From JALOAT01 sp041677345 (GTDB taxonomy: Bacteria; Pseudomonadota; Gammaproteobacteria; Thiohalomonadales; Thiohalomonadaceae), in contig JBAYQE010000122.1 of the NCBI GenBank assembly GCA_041677345.1, positions 1 through 6,241 on the forward strand: 6,241 bases of DNA. The letters are read 5' to 3'. Below, piece after piece: positions 1-6,241 of the stretch. The position numbers were made by a program, and so were the translations under genes. The number at the start of each line of letters is the position of its first letter. Position 1 is the stretch's first letter. The notes under the pieces are model-generated. The model ran no database searches and had not been told where the DNA came from. It saw only the letters and a list, made by a program, of their open reading frames with translations.

Positions 1-29
1 AAAAAAAACGCCCACGATGTGGGCGTTTT
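1..29 (-). terminator. Rho-independent terminator after tRNA-Leu
   Basis: Read on the minus strand, a 7-bp GC-rich stem (CGCCCAC / GTGGGCG, positions 19-25 and 9-15) closes a 3-nt loop and is extended by four A-T pairs. It is followed directly by a run of T to the window edge (positions 8-1). This is a textbook intrinsic terminator, seven bases past the encoded CCA end of the tRNA. It marks the end of the secG-tRNA transcript. The T run may continue beyond the window. Confidence 0.93.
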
Positions 30-35
30 CATGTT

Positions 36-120
36 TGGTGCGGCCGGTGAGACTCGAACTCACACGGGTTGCCCCACTACCCCCTCAAGATAGCGTGTCT
101 ACCAATTCCACCACGGCCGC
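36..120 (-). tRNA. tRNA-Leu, anticodon GAG
   Basis: This 85-nt tRNA includes an encoded CCA end (36-38) and reads leucine codons CUC and CUU. The 7-bp acceptor stem pairs GCGGCCG with CGGCCGC, and the discriminator base is A (39). The D-arm contains AATTGGTAGAC. The anticodon stem CTATC/GGTAG has one T-G pair and encloses TTGAGGG, with GAG at 86-84. A class II variable arm (GGG-GCAA-CCC) identifies a leucine-type tRNA, and the T-arm is GTGAG-TTCGAGT-CTCAC. The 5' end lies 12 bp after the secG stop, so it is probably processed from a secG transcript. E. coli has the same isoacceptor (leuU) at the same place beside secG. Confidence 0.97.
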
Positions 121-132
121 TTGGATTGTCTT

Positions 133-462
133 TTACTGCCTCGGCGCCGGTACATCCGCCGGTGCCTGCGGTGCGGCGGGGACTTCCTGCTGCTGGGGAG
201 CAGGCACATCCACGACGCTGCTGCGGGCCGTATTTTGACCGGAGAAATACGCGAGCGAAAGACTTGTAACAAAAAAAATCGTGGCGAGGATGCCCGTTGC
301 CCGCGTGAGGAACGAGGACGATCCGCGCGCGCCGAACACCGTCGACGAGGCACCGCTACCGAAAGCGGCCCCCATGTCGGCGCCCTTGCCCTGCTGCAGC
401 AGCACCAGTGAGATCAGTCCCACTGCCGCGAGCATATGCACGATGAGGAGAACGGTTTGCAT
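133..462 (-). CDS. secG: Protein-export membrane protein SecG
   Basis: SecG is the small inner-membrane subunit of the SecYEG translocon and assists SecA-driven export of preproteins. The 109-residue product has the family's two-helix layout: a first membrane segment at about residues 3-22, the conserved cytosolic loop LLQQGKGADMGAAFGSGAS (about 21-39) running into TVFGARGSSSFLTR, and a second segment at about 55-74. A Pro/Gln/Ala-rich tail follows; such variable tails are usual, and E. coli SecG is of similar length. The reading frame stays open upstream into tpiA, but the ATG at 462 matches family N-termini, so the upstream extension is rejected. The start lies 17 bp after the tpiA stop. 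Its ribosome site is weak (GAAAGAAG just before ATG), which suggests translational coupling to tpiA. Confidence 0.97.
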   Translation of the reverse strand: MQTVLLIVHMLAAVGLISLVLLQQGKGADMGAAFGSGASSTVFGARGSSSFLTRATGILATIFFVTSLSLAYFSGQNTARSSVVDVPAPQQQEVPAAPQAPADVPAPRQ

Positions 463-479
463 CTTCTTTCGAAAACCTG

Positions 480-1232
480 TTAACGGGCGGCCTTGCAGAT
501 GGCAAGGAACTCGTCCGCATTCAAGGAAGCACCGCCAATGAGTCCGCCGTCGATGTCCGGTTGTCCGAACAGTTCCTCGGCATTGGAGCCCTTGACGCTG
601 CCGCCGTAAAGGATCTGCACCTTCGCAGCCACTTCGCCGTCCGCCGCCGCGATGCGGCCACGGATGAACGCATGTACGTCCTGCGCCTGCTGCGGGGTGG
701 CGGTACGCCCGGTACCGATGGCCCACACGGGCTCGTAGGCAATGACGCTGTCAGCCAGCGCTGCCACGCCTTCCAGTTCCATGACCGCGTCCAGTTGCCG
801 CGCAATGACGGCCTCGGTCACGTTGCCCTCGCGCTCTTCCAGCGTTTCACCCACGCACAGGATGGGCTTCATGCCGGCGGCGCGCACGGCCGCAAACTTC
901 TTGGCGACCAGGAGGTCGCGTTCGCCATAGTAGCTGCGCCTCTCCGAGTGCCCCACGATGACGTAGCGACAACCCATGTCGTTCAACATGGCGGCGGACA
1001 CCTCGCCGGTGAATGCGCCGGAGGGCTCATTGCTCACGTTCTGGGCGCCGAGCGCGATAGGCGTCCCGCGCAGGGCTTCCGCCACCTGCGGGATGTAGAC
1101 AAAGGGTGGGCAAACCGCGACTTCCGCCTTTGCCACGTCTGCGATACCCGCCTTGACGCCGCCGAGCAGTGCTTCAATGCTCGCTTTGGATCCATTCATC
1201 TTCCAATTGCCGGCTACCAGCGGTTGTCGCAT
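480..1232 (-). CDS. tpiA: Triosephosphate isomerase TpiA
   Basis: TpiA is the cytosolic glycolytic enzyme that interconverts dihydroxyacetone phosphate and glyceraldehyde 3-phosphate. The 250-residue product has the usual family length and a complete (beta/alpha)8 motif set. N9 and K11 lie in GNWKMNG, the electrophile H95 in VIVGHSERR, and the catalytic base E167 in AYEPVWAIGTG. The flexible loop 6 follows at about 168-178. Phosphate-binding glycines lie in YGGSVK (209-214) and GGLIGGASL (229-237). The ATG at 1232 is preceded by a good Shine-Dalgarno site, GAGGGA at 1244-1239. The gene sits between glmM (243 bp upstream) and secG (17 bp downstream), an order I recall from Pseudomonas-like gammaproteobacteria but not from E. 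coli. The long upstream spacer leaves room for its own promoter. Confidence 0.98.
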   Translation of the reverse strand: MRQPLVAGNWKMNGSKASIEALLGGVKAGIADVAKAEVAVCPPFVYIPQVAEALRGTPIALGAQNVSNEPSGAFTGEVSAAMLNDMGCRYVIVGHSERRSYYGERDLLVAKKFAAVRAAGMKPILCVGETLEEREGNVTEAVIARQLDAVMELEGVAALADSVIAYEPVWAIGTGRTATPQQAQDVHAFIRGRIAAADGEVAAKVQILYGGSVKGSNAEELFGQPDIDGGLIGGASLNADEFLAICKAAR

Positions 1233-1238
1233 CCGTTA

Positions 1239-1244
1239 TCCCTC
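1239..1244 (-). promoter_or_regulatory. tpiA ribosome binding site
   Basis: GAGGGA on the minus strand lies six bases before the tpiA ATG. It is the best-placed purine-rich site among the starts in this window and supports the choice of the ATG at 1232. Confidence 0.7.
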
Positions 1245-1263
1245 GCTCTCGCAGAAACCGCGA

Positions 1264-1292
1264 AGATTACAGGCAACGCGTCCCAAAATCAA
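1264..1292 (-). promoter_or_regulatory. Possible sigma-70 promoter for tpiA-secG-tRNA
   Basis: On the minus strand TTGATT (1292-1287) and TAATCT (1269-1264) are separated by 17 bp, the optimal sigma-70 spacing. The -35 box matches TTGACA at four positions. The -10 box matches TATAAT at the first, second and last positions, which are its most conserved bases. The predicted start would be about 25 bases before the tpiA ribosome site. The match is moderate, and a GC-rich 243-bp region could yield it by chance. Independent transcription of tpiA from here is an inference. Confidence 0.35.
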
Positions 1293-1404
1293 CGAGTAAT
1301 CACCACCTGGCCAGTGCCCACCCCATCGACCCGCACGGAAGCCACCGCGGTAGTACATCCCACGCGGGCGATTGCCTACCGATGCCGTGGTGGTGACAGC
1401 AAGC

Positions 1405-1431
1405 ATTCGCGGCCGGTGGCCGCTCCTACAA
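1405..1431 (-). repeat. GTAG-type REP element
   Basis: On the minus strand this reads TTGTAGGAGCGGCC, then ACC, then GGCCGCGAAT. It is a GTAG head (1429-1426) followed by a perfect 6-bp palindrome, GCGGCC-ACC-GGCCGC (1423-1409). This is the form of REP sequences linked to RAYT transposases (TnpA-REP) in Pseudomonas, Stenotrophomonas and relatives, typically GTAGGAGCGGC-N-GCCGCGA. It lies about 45 bp downstream of the glmM stop in the glmM-tpiA spacer, a usual REP location. It could protect the 3' end of glmM mRNA or attenuate transcription; no function is visible here. No RAYT gene is present in the window. Confidence 0.75.
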
Positions 1432-1475
1432 GGGGGAACGGCACCGGGGCGGTAGTGGTGAAGCTGCAGTGGGTG

Positions 1476-2837
1476 TCAGCAGGCGGCTTTGCGTGTGCTG
1501 CCGGTGGCGGCCTCTTCGGTGACGACGTCGGCGAGTTGGCGTGCCAGGCGCGCGACTTGTTCGGCGTCGCGGCCTTCCACCATGACGCGCATGACCGGTT
1601 CGGTGCCGGAGGGGCGCAGCAGGACGCGGCCGTTGTTGCCCAGTTCGGATTCCACGTCGTGCAGGGCGGCCTTTACGCGCGGCGCGGCGTCGAGCCTGAA
1701 CTCGCCGGCGAGGCGTACGTTGATCATGGTCTGGGGATATTTGACGACTTCGCCGGCGAGCTCGTGCAGCGCGCGGCCGGAACGTTGCACCGCCAGTAAT
1801 ACCTGCAGCGCGGCGACGATGCCGTCGCCGGTGGTGGTGCGGTCCAGGCAGATGATGTGGCCCGAGGATTCGCCGCCCAGGGTCCAGCCGAGCGCCTGCA
1901 GGCGTTCCATGACGTAGCGGTCACCGACCTTGGCGCGCTCGAAGGCGATACCCGCCCGCTGCAGCGCATGCTCCATGCCCAGGTTGCTCATGAGCGTGCC
2001 CACCACGCCGGGTACGGGCACCCTGCCCTGGCGCTCGCGGGCGATGATGTAGAGCAGTTCGTCGCCGTCCACGGTTTCGCCGCGTTCGTCCACCATGATC
2101 ACCCGGTCGCCGTCACCGTCGAAGGCGATGCCCAGGTCGGCCTTGTGCTCCAGCACGGCGGCGTGCAGGGCGTCCGTGTGGGTGGAGCCGCATTCCAGGT
2201 TGATGTTGAGTCCGTCGGGCTCGGCACCGACGCGGATCACGCGTGCACCCAGTTCGGAAAAGACGGCCGGGGCGACGTGATAAGTGGCGCCGTGGGCGCA
2301 GTCCACCACGAGAGTGACCCCTTTGAGGCTCAGTCCCAATGGCACCGTGCTTTTGCAGAATTCGATATAGCGGCCGGCGGCGTCCACCACGCGTTCCGCC
2401 TTGCCCAGTTCACCCGAGCCCACCATGACCATGTCCTTGTCGAGCTCGGCCTCGATGGCCAGTTCGACGTCGTCGGGCAGCTTGGTGCCTTCGGAGGAAA
2501 AGAACTTGATGCCGTTGTCCTCGAAGGGATTGTGCGAGGCGCTGATGACGATGCCCGCGCTGGCGCGCAGGGTGCGGGTGAGATAGGCCACGGCGGGTGT
2601 GGGCATGGGGCCGAGCAGCCGGATGTCGAGCCCCGCGGCGGCGAGGCCGGCCTCGAGCGCGGACTCGAACATGTAGCCCGAGATGCGCGTGTCCTTGCCG
2701 ATCACTACCTTGCCGCTGCCGGTACCGCGCAGCACGCGCCCGGCCGCCCAGCCGAGCTTGAGAATGAAGTCCGGACGGATGGGAAATTGTCCCACTGCGC
2801 CGCGAACACCGTCGGTACCGAAATACTTTCGTCCCAT
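1476..2837 (-). CDS. glmM: Phosphoglucosamine mutase GlmM
   Basis: GlmM is the cytosolic enzyme that converts glucosamine 6-phosphate to glucosamine 1-phosphate, on the route to UDP-GlcNAc for peptidoglycan and lipopolysaccharide. The 453-residue product is slightly longer than the E. coli protein (445) and carries all alpha-D-phosphohexomutase motifs. These are the N-terminal FGTDGVRG (6-13), the phosphoserine loop GIVISASHNP with S101 as phosphate carrier, the metal loop DGDGDR (240-245), the sugar-specificity loop GGESSGH (321-327) and the phosphate-binding RPSGTEP (408-414). The ATG at 2837 gives the standard MGRKYFGTDG N-terminus. GGAG and GAGAGG precede it by 11 and 4 bases. It starts 26 bp after the folP stop, so the two are very likely cotranscribed, as in E. 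coli. A short polar C-terminal extension ends in Cys. Confidence 0.98.
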   Translation of the reverse strand: MGRKYFGTDGVRGAVGQFPIRPDFILKLGWAAGRVLRGTGSGKVVIGKDTRISGYMFESALEAGLAAAGLDIRLLGPMPTPAVAYLTRTLRASAGIVISASHNPFEDNGIKFFSSEGTKLPDDVELAIEAELDKDMVMVGSGELGKAERVVDAAGRYIEFCKSTVPLGLSLKGVTLVVDCAHGATYHVAPAVFSELGARVIRVGAEPDGLNINLECGSTHTDALHAAVLEHKADLGIAFDGDGDRVIMVDERGETVDGDELLYIIARERQGRVPVPGVVGTLMSNLGMEHALQRAGIAFERAKVGDRYVMERLQALGWTLGGESSGHIICLDRTTTGDGIVAALQVLLAVQRSGRALHELAGEVVKYPQTMINVRLAGEFRLDAAPRVKAALHDVESELGNNGRVLLRPSGTEPVMRVMVEGRDAEQVARLARQLADVVTEEAATGSTRKAAC

Positions 2838-2863
2838 GTCGCCTCTCGCTCCAGGGCCTGTGT

Positions 2864-3694
2864 TCAGGCCGCTTCCTTGATGGCCGCCACCATCTTGAGG
2901 GCGTCGGCCGTGGGTTTTACATCATGTACGCGCAAAATCGCCGCGCCCAGCCAGGCGGCCAGGGTGGCCGCAGCCACGCTGCCATGGAGGCGCTCGCCCG
3001 GGGGCGCGCCTGTCACTGCGCCGATCATGGATTTGCGTGAGACACCCACCAACACCGGGGCACCGAGGGTGTGCAGTGCGGGAAGGTGTTGCAGCAGGCT
3101 CAGATTGTGGTCGAGATTCTTGCCGAAGCCGAAGCCCGGGTCGATGAGCAGGCGCTCGCCGGGGATACCCGCCTGTTCGCAGGCGCGCATGCGGCTGCTG
3201 AGAAATTCGCGCACTTCCGTCACCACGTCCGTGTAGTTCGGTGCGTGCTGCATGGTTCGAGGCTCGCCCTGCATGTGCATCAGGCACACCGGCAACCCCA
3301 GGGAAGCGGCAGTGTCCAGCGCCCCGTCGGTGCGTAAAGCATAGACATCGTTGATCAGGCCTGCGCCTGCCGTCACCGCCTCGCGCATGACCGCGGGTTT
3401 GCTGGTGTCCACGGAGATCACCACGGGCAATTCCGCATGCAGACGCTCGATGACGGGAATGACCCGGTCCAGTTCTTCCTGCACCGATACGCCGTCGGAC
3501 CCGGGACGGGTGGATTCGCCGCCCACGTCGATGATGGCCGCGCCCTCCTCCGCCATGCGGACGGCATGGCCAAGGGCGACATCGAGGCCGTGAAAGCGGC
3601 CGCCGTCGGAAAACGAATCCGGCGTGATGTTGAGGATGCCCATCACCTGTGGACGGCTGAGATCGAGGATGCGGCCCCGGCAGTCAAGTTGCAT
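2864..3694 (-). CDS. folP: Dihydropteroate synthase FolP
   Basis: FolP condenses 6-hydroxymethyl-dihydropterin diphosphate with p-aminobenzoate to give dihydropteroate in folate synthesis, and it is the sulfonamide target. From the chosen ATG the product has 276 residues (E. coli 282). Motifs are LNITPDSFSDGG (21-32), GGESTRPG (58-65), the pterin-site VDTSKP with D96, NDV (115-117), LMHMQG (138-143), DPGFGFGK (185-192), GVSRKSMIG (217-225) and RVHDV (255-259). F28 and P64, whose changes give sulfonamide resistance in E. coli, are wild type. The frame stays open to an ATG at 3772, but that would add 26 residues translated from the repeat-bearing spacer and unlike any FolP N-terminus. The ATG at 3694 aligns with the family. 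Its Shine-Dalgarno site is poor. The gene lies downstream of ftsH and 26 bp before glmM. Confidence 0.97.
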   Translation of the reverse strand: MQLDCRGRILDLSRPQVMGILNITPDSFSDGGRFHGLDVALGHAVRMAEEGAAIIDVGGESTRPGSDGVSVQEELDRVIPVIERLHAELPVVISVDTSKPAVMREAVTAGAGLINDVYALRTDGALDTAASLGLPVCLMHMQGEPRTMQHAPNYTDVVTEVREFLSSRMRACEQAGIPGERLLIDPGFGFGKNLDHNLSLLQHLPALHTLGAPVLVGVSRKSMIGAVTGAPPGERLHGSVAAATLAAWLGAAILRVHDVKPTADALKMVAAIKEAA

Positions 3695-3721
3695 GCGGAA
3701 TATCGCCGATGAAAGCCGGGG

Positions 3722-3750
3722 ATTATACCGCCTGCAGGCGGTATGCCCGA
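3722..3750 (-). promoter_or_regulatory. Candidate promoter for folP-glmM
   Basis: The minus strand has a perfect -10 hexamer, TATAAT (3727-3722), 27 bp before the folP ATG. This predicts a start near 3715 and a leader of about 20 nt. At a 17-bp spacing the -35 position holds TCGGGC, a poor match to TTGACA. An 8-nt T run (3757-3750) lies just upstream and could act like an AT-rich UP element. TATAAT is rare by chance in such GC-rich DNA, which favours a real promoter. The weak -35 leaves room for an activator or for background readthrough from ftsH. Confidence 0.5.
3725..3744. promoter_or_regulatory. 20-bp perfect palindrome, possible operator
   Basis: ATACCGCCTG is followed at once by its exact reverse complement, giving a 20-bp perfect dyad in the ftsH-folP spacer. 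On the minus strand it fills the spacer of the candidate folP promoter and covers three bases of the -10 box. That is a typical place for a dimeric repressor site. In readthrough RNA it could instead fold into an 8-bp hairpin with a TGCA loop. No T run follows on either strand, so it is not an intrinsic terminator. I do not recognise the motif as that of a named regulator. Confidence 0.6.
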
Positions 3751-3775
3751 AAAAAAACACAGCCCAACACAAAGC

Positions 3776-3845
3776 CGCGAAGGCCGCAAAGAACGCAAAG
3801 GCTCCCGACCAGGGAAAGACCTTTGCGCCCTCTGCGGCCTTCGCG
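3776..3845. repeat. Large inverted repeat of 9-nt units
   Basis: Two 26-nt arms (3776-3801 and 3820-3845) pair at 23 of 26 positions around an 18-nt loop, which itself contains TCCC/GGGA. Each arm is built of near-9-nt units with consensus NNCGCRAAG: AACACAAAG, CCGCGAAG, GCCGCAAAG and AACGCAAAG run from 3766 to 3800, and the complementary units CTTTGCGCC, CTCTGCGGC and CTTCGCGTT run from 3821 to 3847. The three mismatches are all A facing C on the plus strand, so they become G-U wobbles in minus-strand RNA and the stem would be fully paired in the ftsH transcript. It begins 26 bp after the ftsH stop. Similar CGCAAAG/CGAAGG hairpins recur between genes in many environmental bacteria, as I recall, with no settled function. 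Confidence 0.8.
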
Positions 3846-3871
3846 TTGATGGCCTTGCTTACTACGCGCCG

Positions 3872-5779
<1,908 letters not shown>

Positions 5780-5787
5780 GTGGCGGG

Positions 5788-5791
5788 CCTC
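5788..5791 (-). promoter_or_regulatory. ftsH ribosome binding site fixing a TTG start
   Basis: GAGG on the minus strand is separated from the TTG at 5779 by eight bases. There is no in-frame ATG or GTG between this site and the conserved N-terminal helix, so this site decides the unusual start codon. Confidence 0.65.
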
Positions 5792-5818
5792 GGCAATACT
5801 TTGTTCCTCAAGGGATTT

Positions 5819-5840
5819 TCACCGGCGGGCAGCCTGGTGA
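5819..5840. other. Stem-loop in the rlmE-ftsH spacer
   Basis: TCACC (5819-5823) pairs with GGTGA (5836-5840), and GGC (5824-5826) pairs with GCC (5832-5834) across one bulged T, leaving a 5-nt loop. The 7-nt sequence GATTTTC flanks the stem on both sides as a direct repeat. On the minus strand no T run follows, so it would not stop rlmE transcripts. It may influence ftsH translation or mRNA processing, or be incidental. Confidence 0.4.
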
Positions 5841-5865
5841 TTTTCTCAAGGACTTTAGTACGTTA

Positions 5866-6241
5866 CTACACAATATAGTTCCTTGCCAGAAGGTAAACCT
5901 CGCGCGAGCGCGGCCGCGACGCCTTGGGCTTGCGTACGATGACCTTGGCGAAATTTTCCTTCAGGGTTCGCATGAAGGCGTCGGATCCCTCCCCCTGGAA
6001 GACCTTGATCAGCAGGTCGCCGCCCGGAGCCAGCACATGCTGGGCGAGATCCAGCGCCAGTTCGGCCAGGTACATGGCACGCGGCTGATCGACAGTCCGT
6101 TCACCGCTGATATTGGGTGCCATGTCGGACATTACAAGGTCGACCTTTTCGTCACCGACCGCCGCGAGTAATGCCTCCATGACCGATTCCTCGCGAAAAT
6201 CCCCCTGCAGCACCTCCACGTCGGGCAACGGGTCCATGGGC
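5866..6241 (-). CDS. rlmE: 23S rRNA 2'-O-methyltransferase RlmE (5' end outside window)
   Basis: RlmE (FtsJ/RrmJ) is a heat-shock-induced enzyme that methylates the 2'-OH of U2552 in 23S rRNA, using S-adenosylmethionine, late in large-subunit assembly. Only the C-terminal part is visible. The frame is open to the edge, and the internal Met at 6237 aligns with the internal LPMDP of E. coli RlmE, so it is not the start. Roughly the first 80 residues, including the SAM-binding GAAPGGW motif and the first catalytic Lys, lie outside. Of the K-D-K-E tetrad, D is seen in VMSDMAPN (residue 38 counted from that Met), K in LIKVFQGEG (78) and E in RSREVY (113). The pairing with ftsH downstream is the classic rlmE-ftsH operon. 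Confidence 0.96.
   Translation of the reverse strand, partial: PMDPLPDVEVLQGDFREESVMEALLAAVGDEKVDLVMSDMAPNISGERTVDQPRAMYLAELALDLAQHVLAPGGDLLIKVFQGEGSDAFMRTLKENFAKVIVRKPKASRPRSREVYLLARNYIV

Larger units (their letters stand above)
1233..1475. other. glmM-tpiA intergenic spacer (243 bp)
   Basis: This is the longest non-coding stretch in the window. It holds the REP element, the possible tpiA promoter and the tpiA ribosome site. Between them (about 1341-1395) there is a loose, interrupted inverted repeat: CGGTAG at 1348-1353 faces CTACCG at 1376-1381, and CCACC at 1342-1346 faces GGTGG at 1389-1393. I see no intrinsic terminator for glmM (no stem followed by a T run) and no convincing small ORF or known RNA. 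Confidence 0.6.

Noticed and set aside
463..726. In-frame upstream extension of secG
   Set aside because: It overlaps tpiA out of frame, is Arg/Gly/His-rich and unlike SecG, whose conserved N-terminus begins at the ATG at 462.
1347..1456. 8-bp direct repeat GCGGTAGT at 1347-1354 and 1449-1456 flanking the REP, as a target-site duplication
   Set aside because: An 8-mer repeated within about 240 bp of biased composition is likely by chance, and it does not abut the REP boundaries.
3695..3772. 26-residue upstream extension of folP from the ATG at 3772
   Set aside because: It would be translated through the palindrome and T tract, has no similarity to FolP N-termini, and starts upstream of the predicted transcript start.
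3750..3801. Large hairpin plus downstream T run (minus strand) as an intrinsic terminator of ftsH
   Set aside because: The eight-T run lies 18 nt beyond the stem base. Intrinsic terminators need the T run directly after the stem. Weak attenuation cannot be excluded.

Overview
The window is a compact housekeeping gene cluster from a gammaproteobacterium. Every gene lies on the minus strand, so transcription runs from high to low coordinates. The order is rlmE (partial), ftsH, folP, glmM, tpiA, secG, tRNA-Leu(GAG). The window is GC-rich. Having tpiA between glmM and secG matches the arrangement I recall from Pseudomonas and other non-enteric gammaproteobacteria; Escherichia coli lacks tpiA at this locus. 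A GTAG-type REP element and strong protein similarity to gammaproteobacterial families point the same way. The genus cannot be settled from this sequence alone.

Layout from upstream to downstream on the minus strand: 6241-5866 is the C-terminal part of the 23S rRNA 2'-O-methyltransferase RlmE, cut by the window edge. 5779-3872 is the membrane AAA+ protease FtsH, which starts with TTG. 3871-3695 is a 177-bp spacer with a large inverted repeat built from 9-nt units and a 20-bp perfect palindrome that overlaps a consensus TATAAT. 3694-2864 is dihydropteroate synthase FolP. 2837-1476 is phosphoglucosamine mutase GlmM. 1475-1233 is a 243-bp spacer with a REP element and a possible tpiA promoter. 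1232-480 is triosephosphate isomerase TpiA. 462-133 is the translocon subunit SecG. 120-36 is tRNA-Leu(GAG), followed by an intrinsic terminator at 29-1.

The genes do not form one pathway. They cover rRNA modification, membrane proteostasis, folate synthesis, the glucosamine-1-phosphate step of cell-wall synthesis, glycolysis, protein export and translation of CUC/CUU leucine codons. Short gaps (folP-glmM 26 bp, tpiA-secG 17 bp, secG-tRNA 12 bp) indicate cotranscription. The two long spacers are where internal promoters and repeats sit. All full-length genes look intact, with their catalytic residues. I found no phage, IS element, CRISPR array or novel gene system. What is unusual is in the two long spacers.
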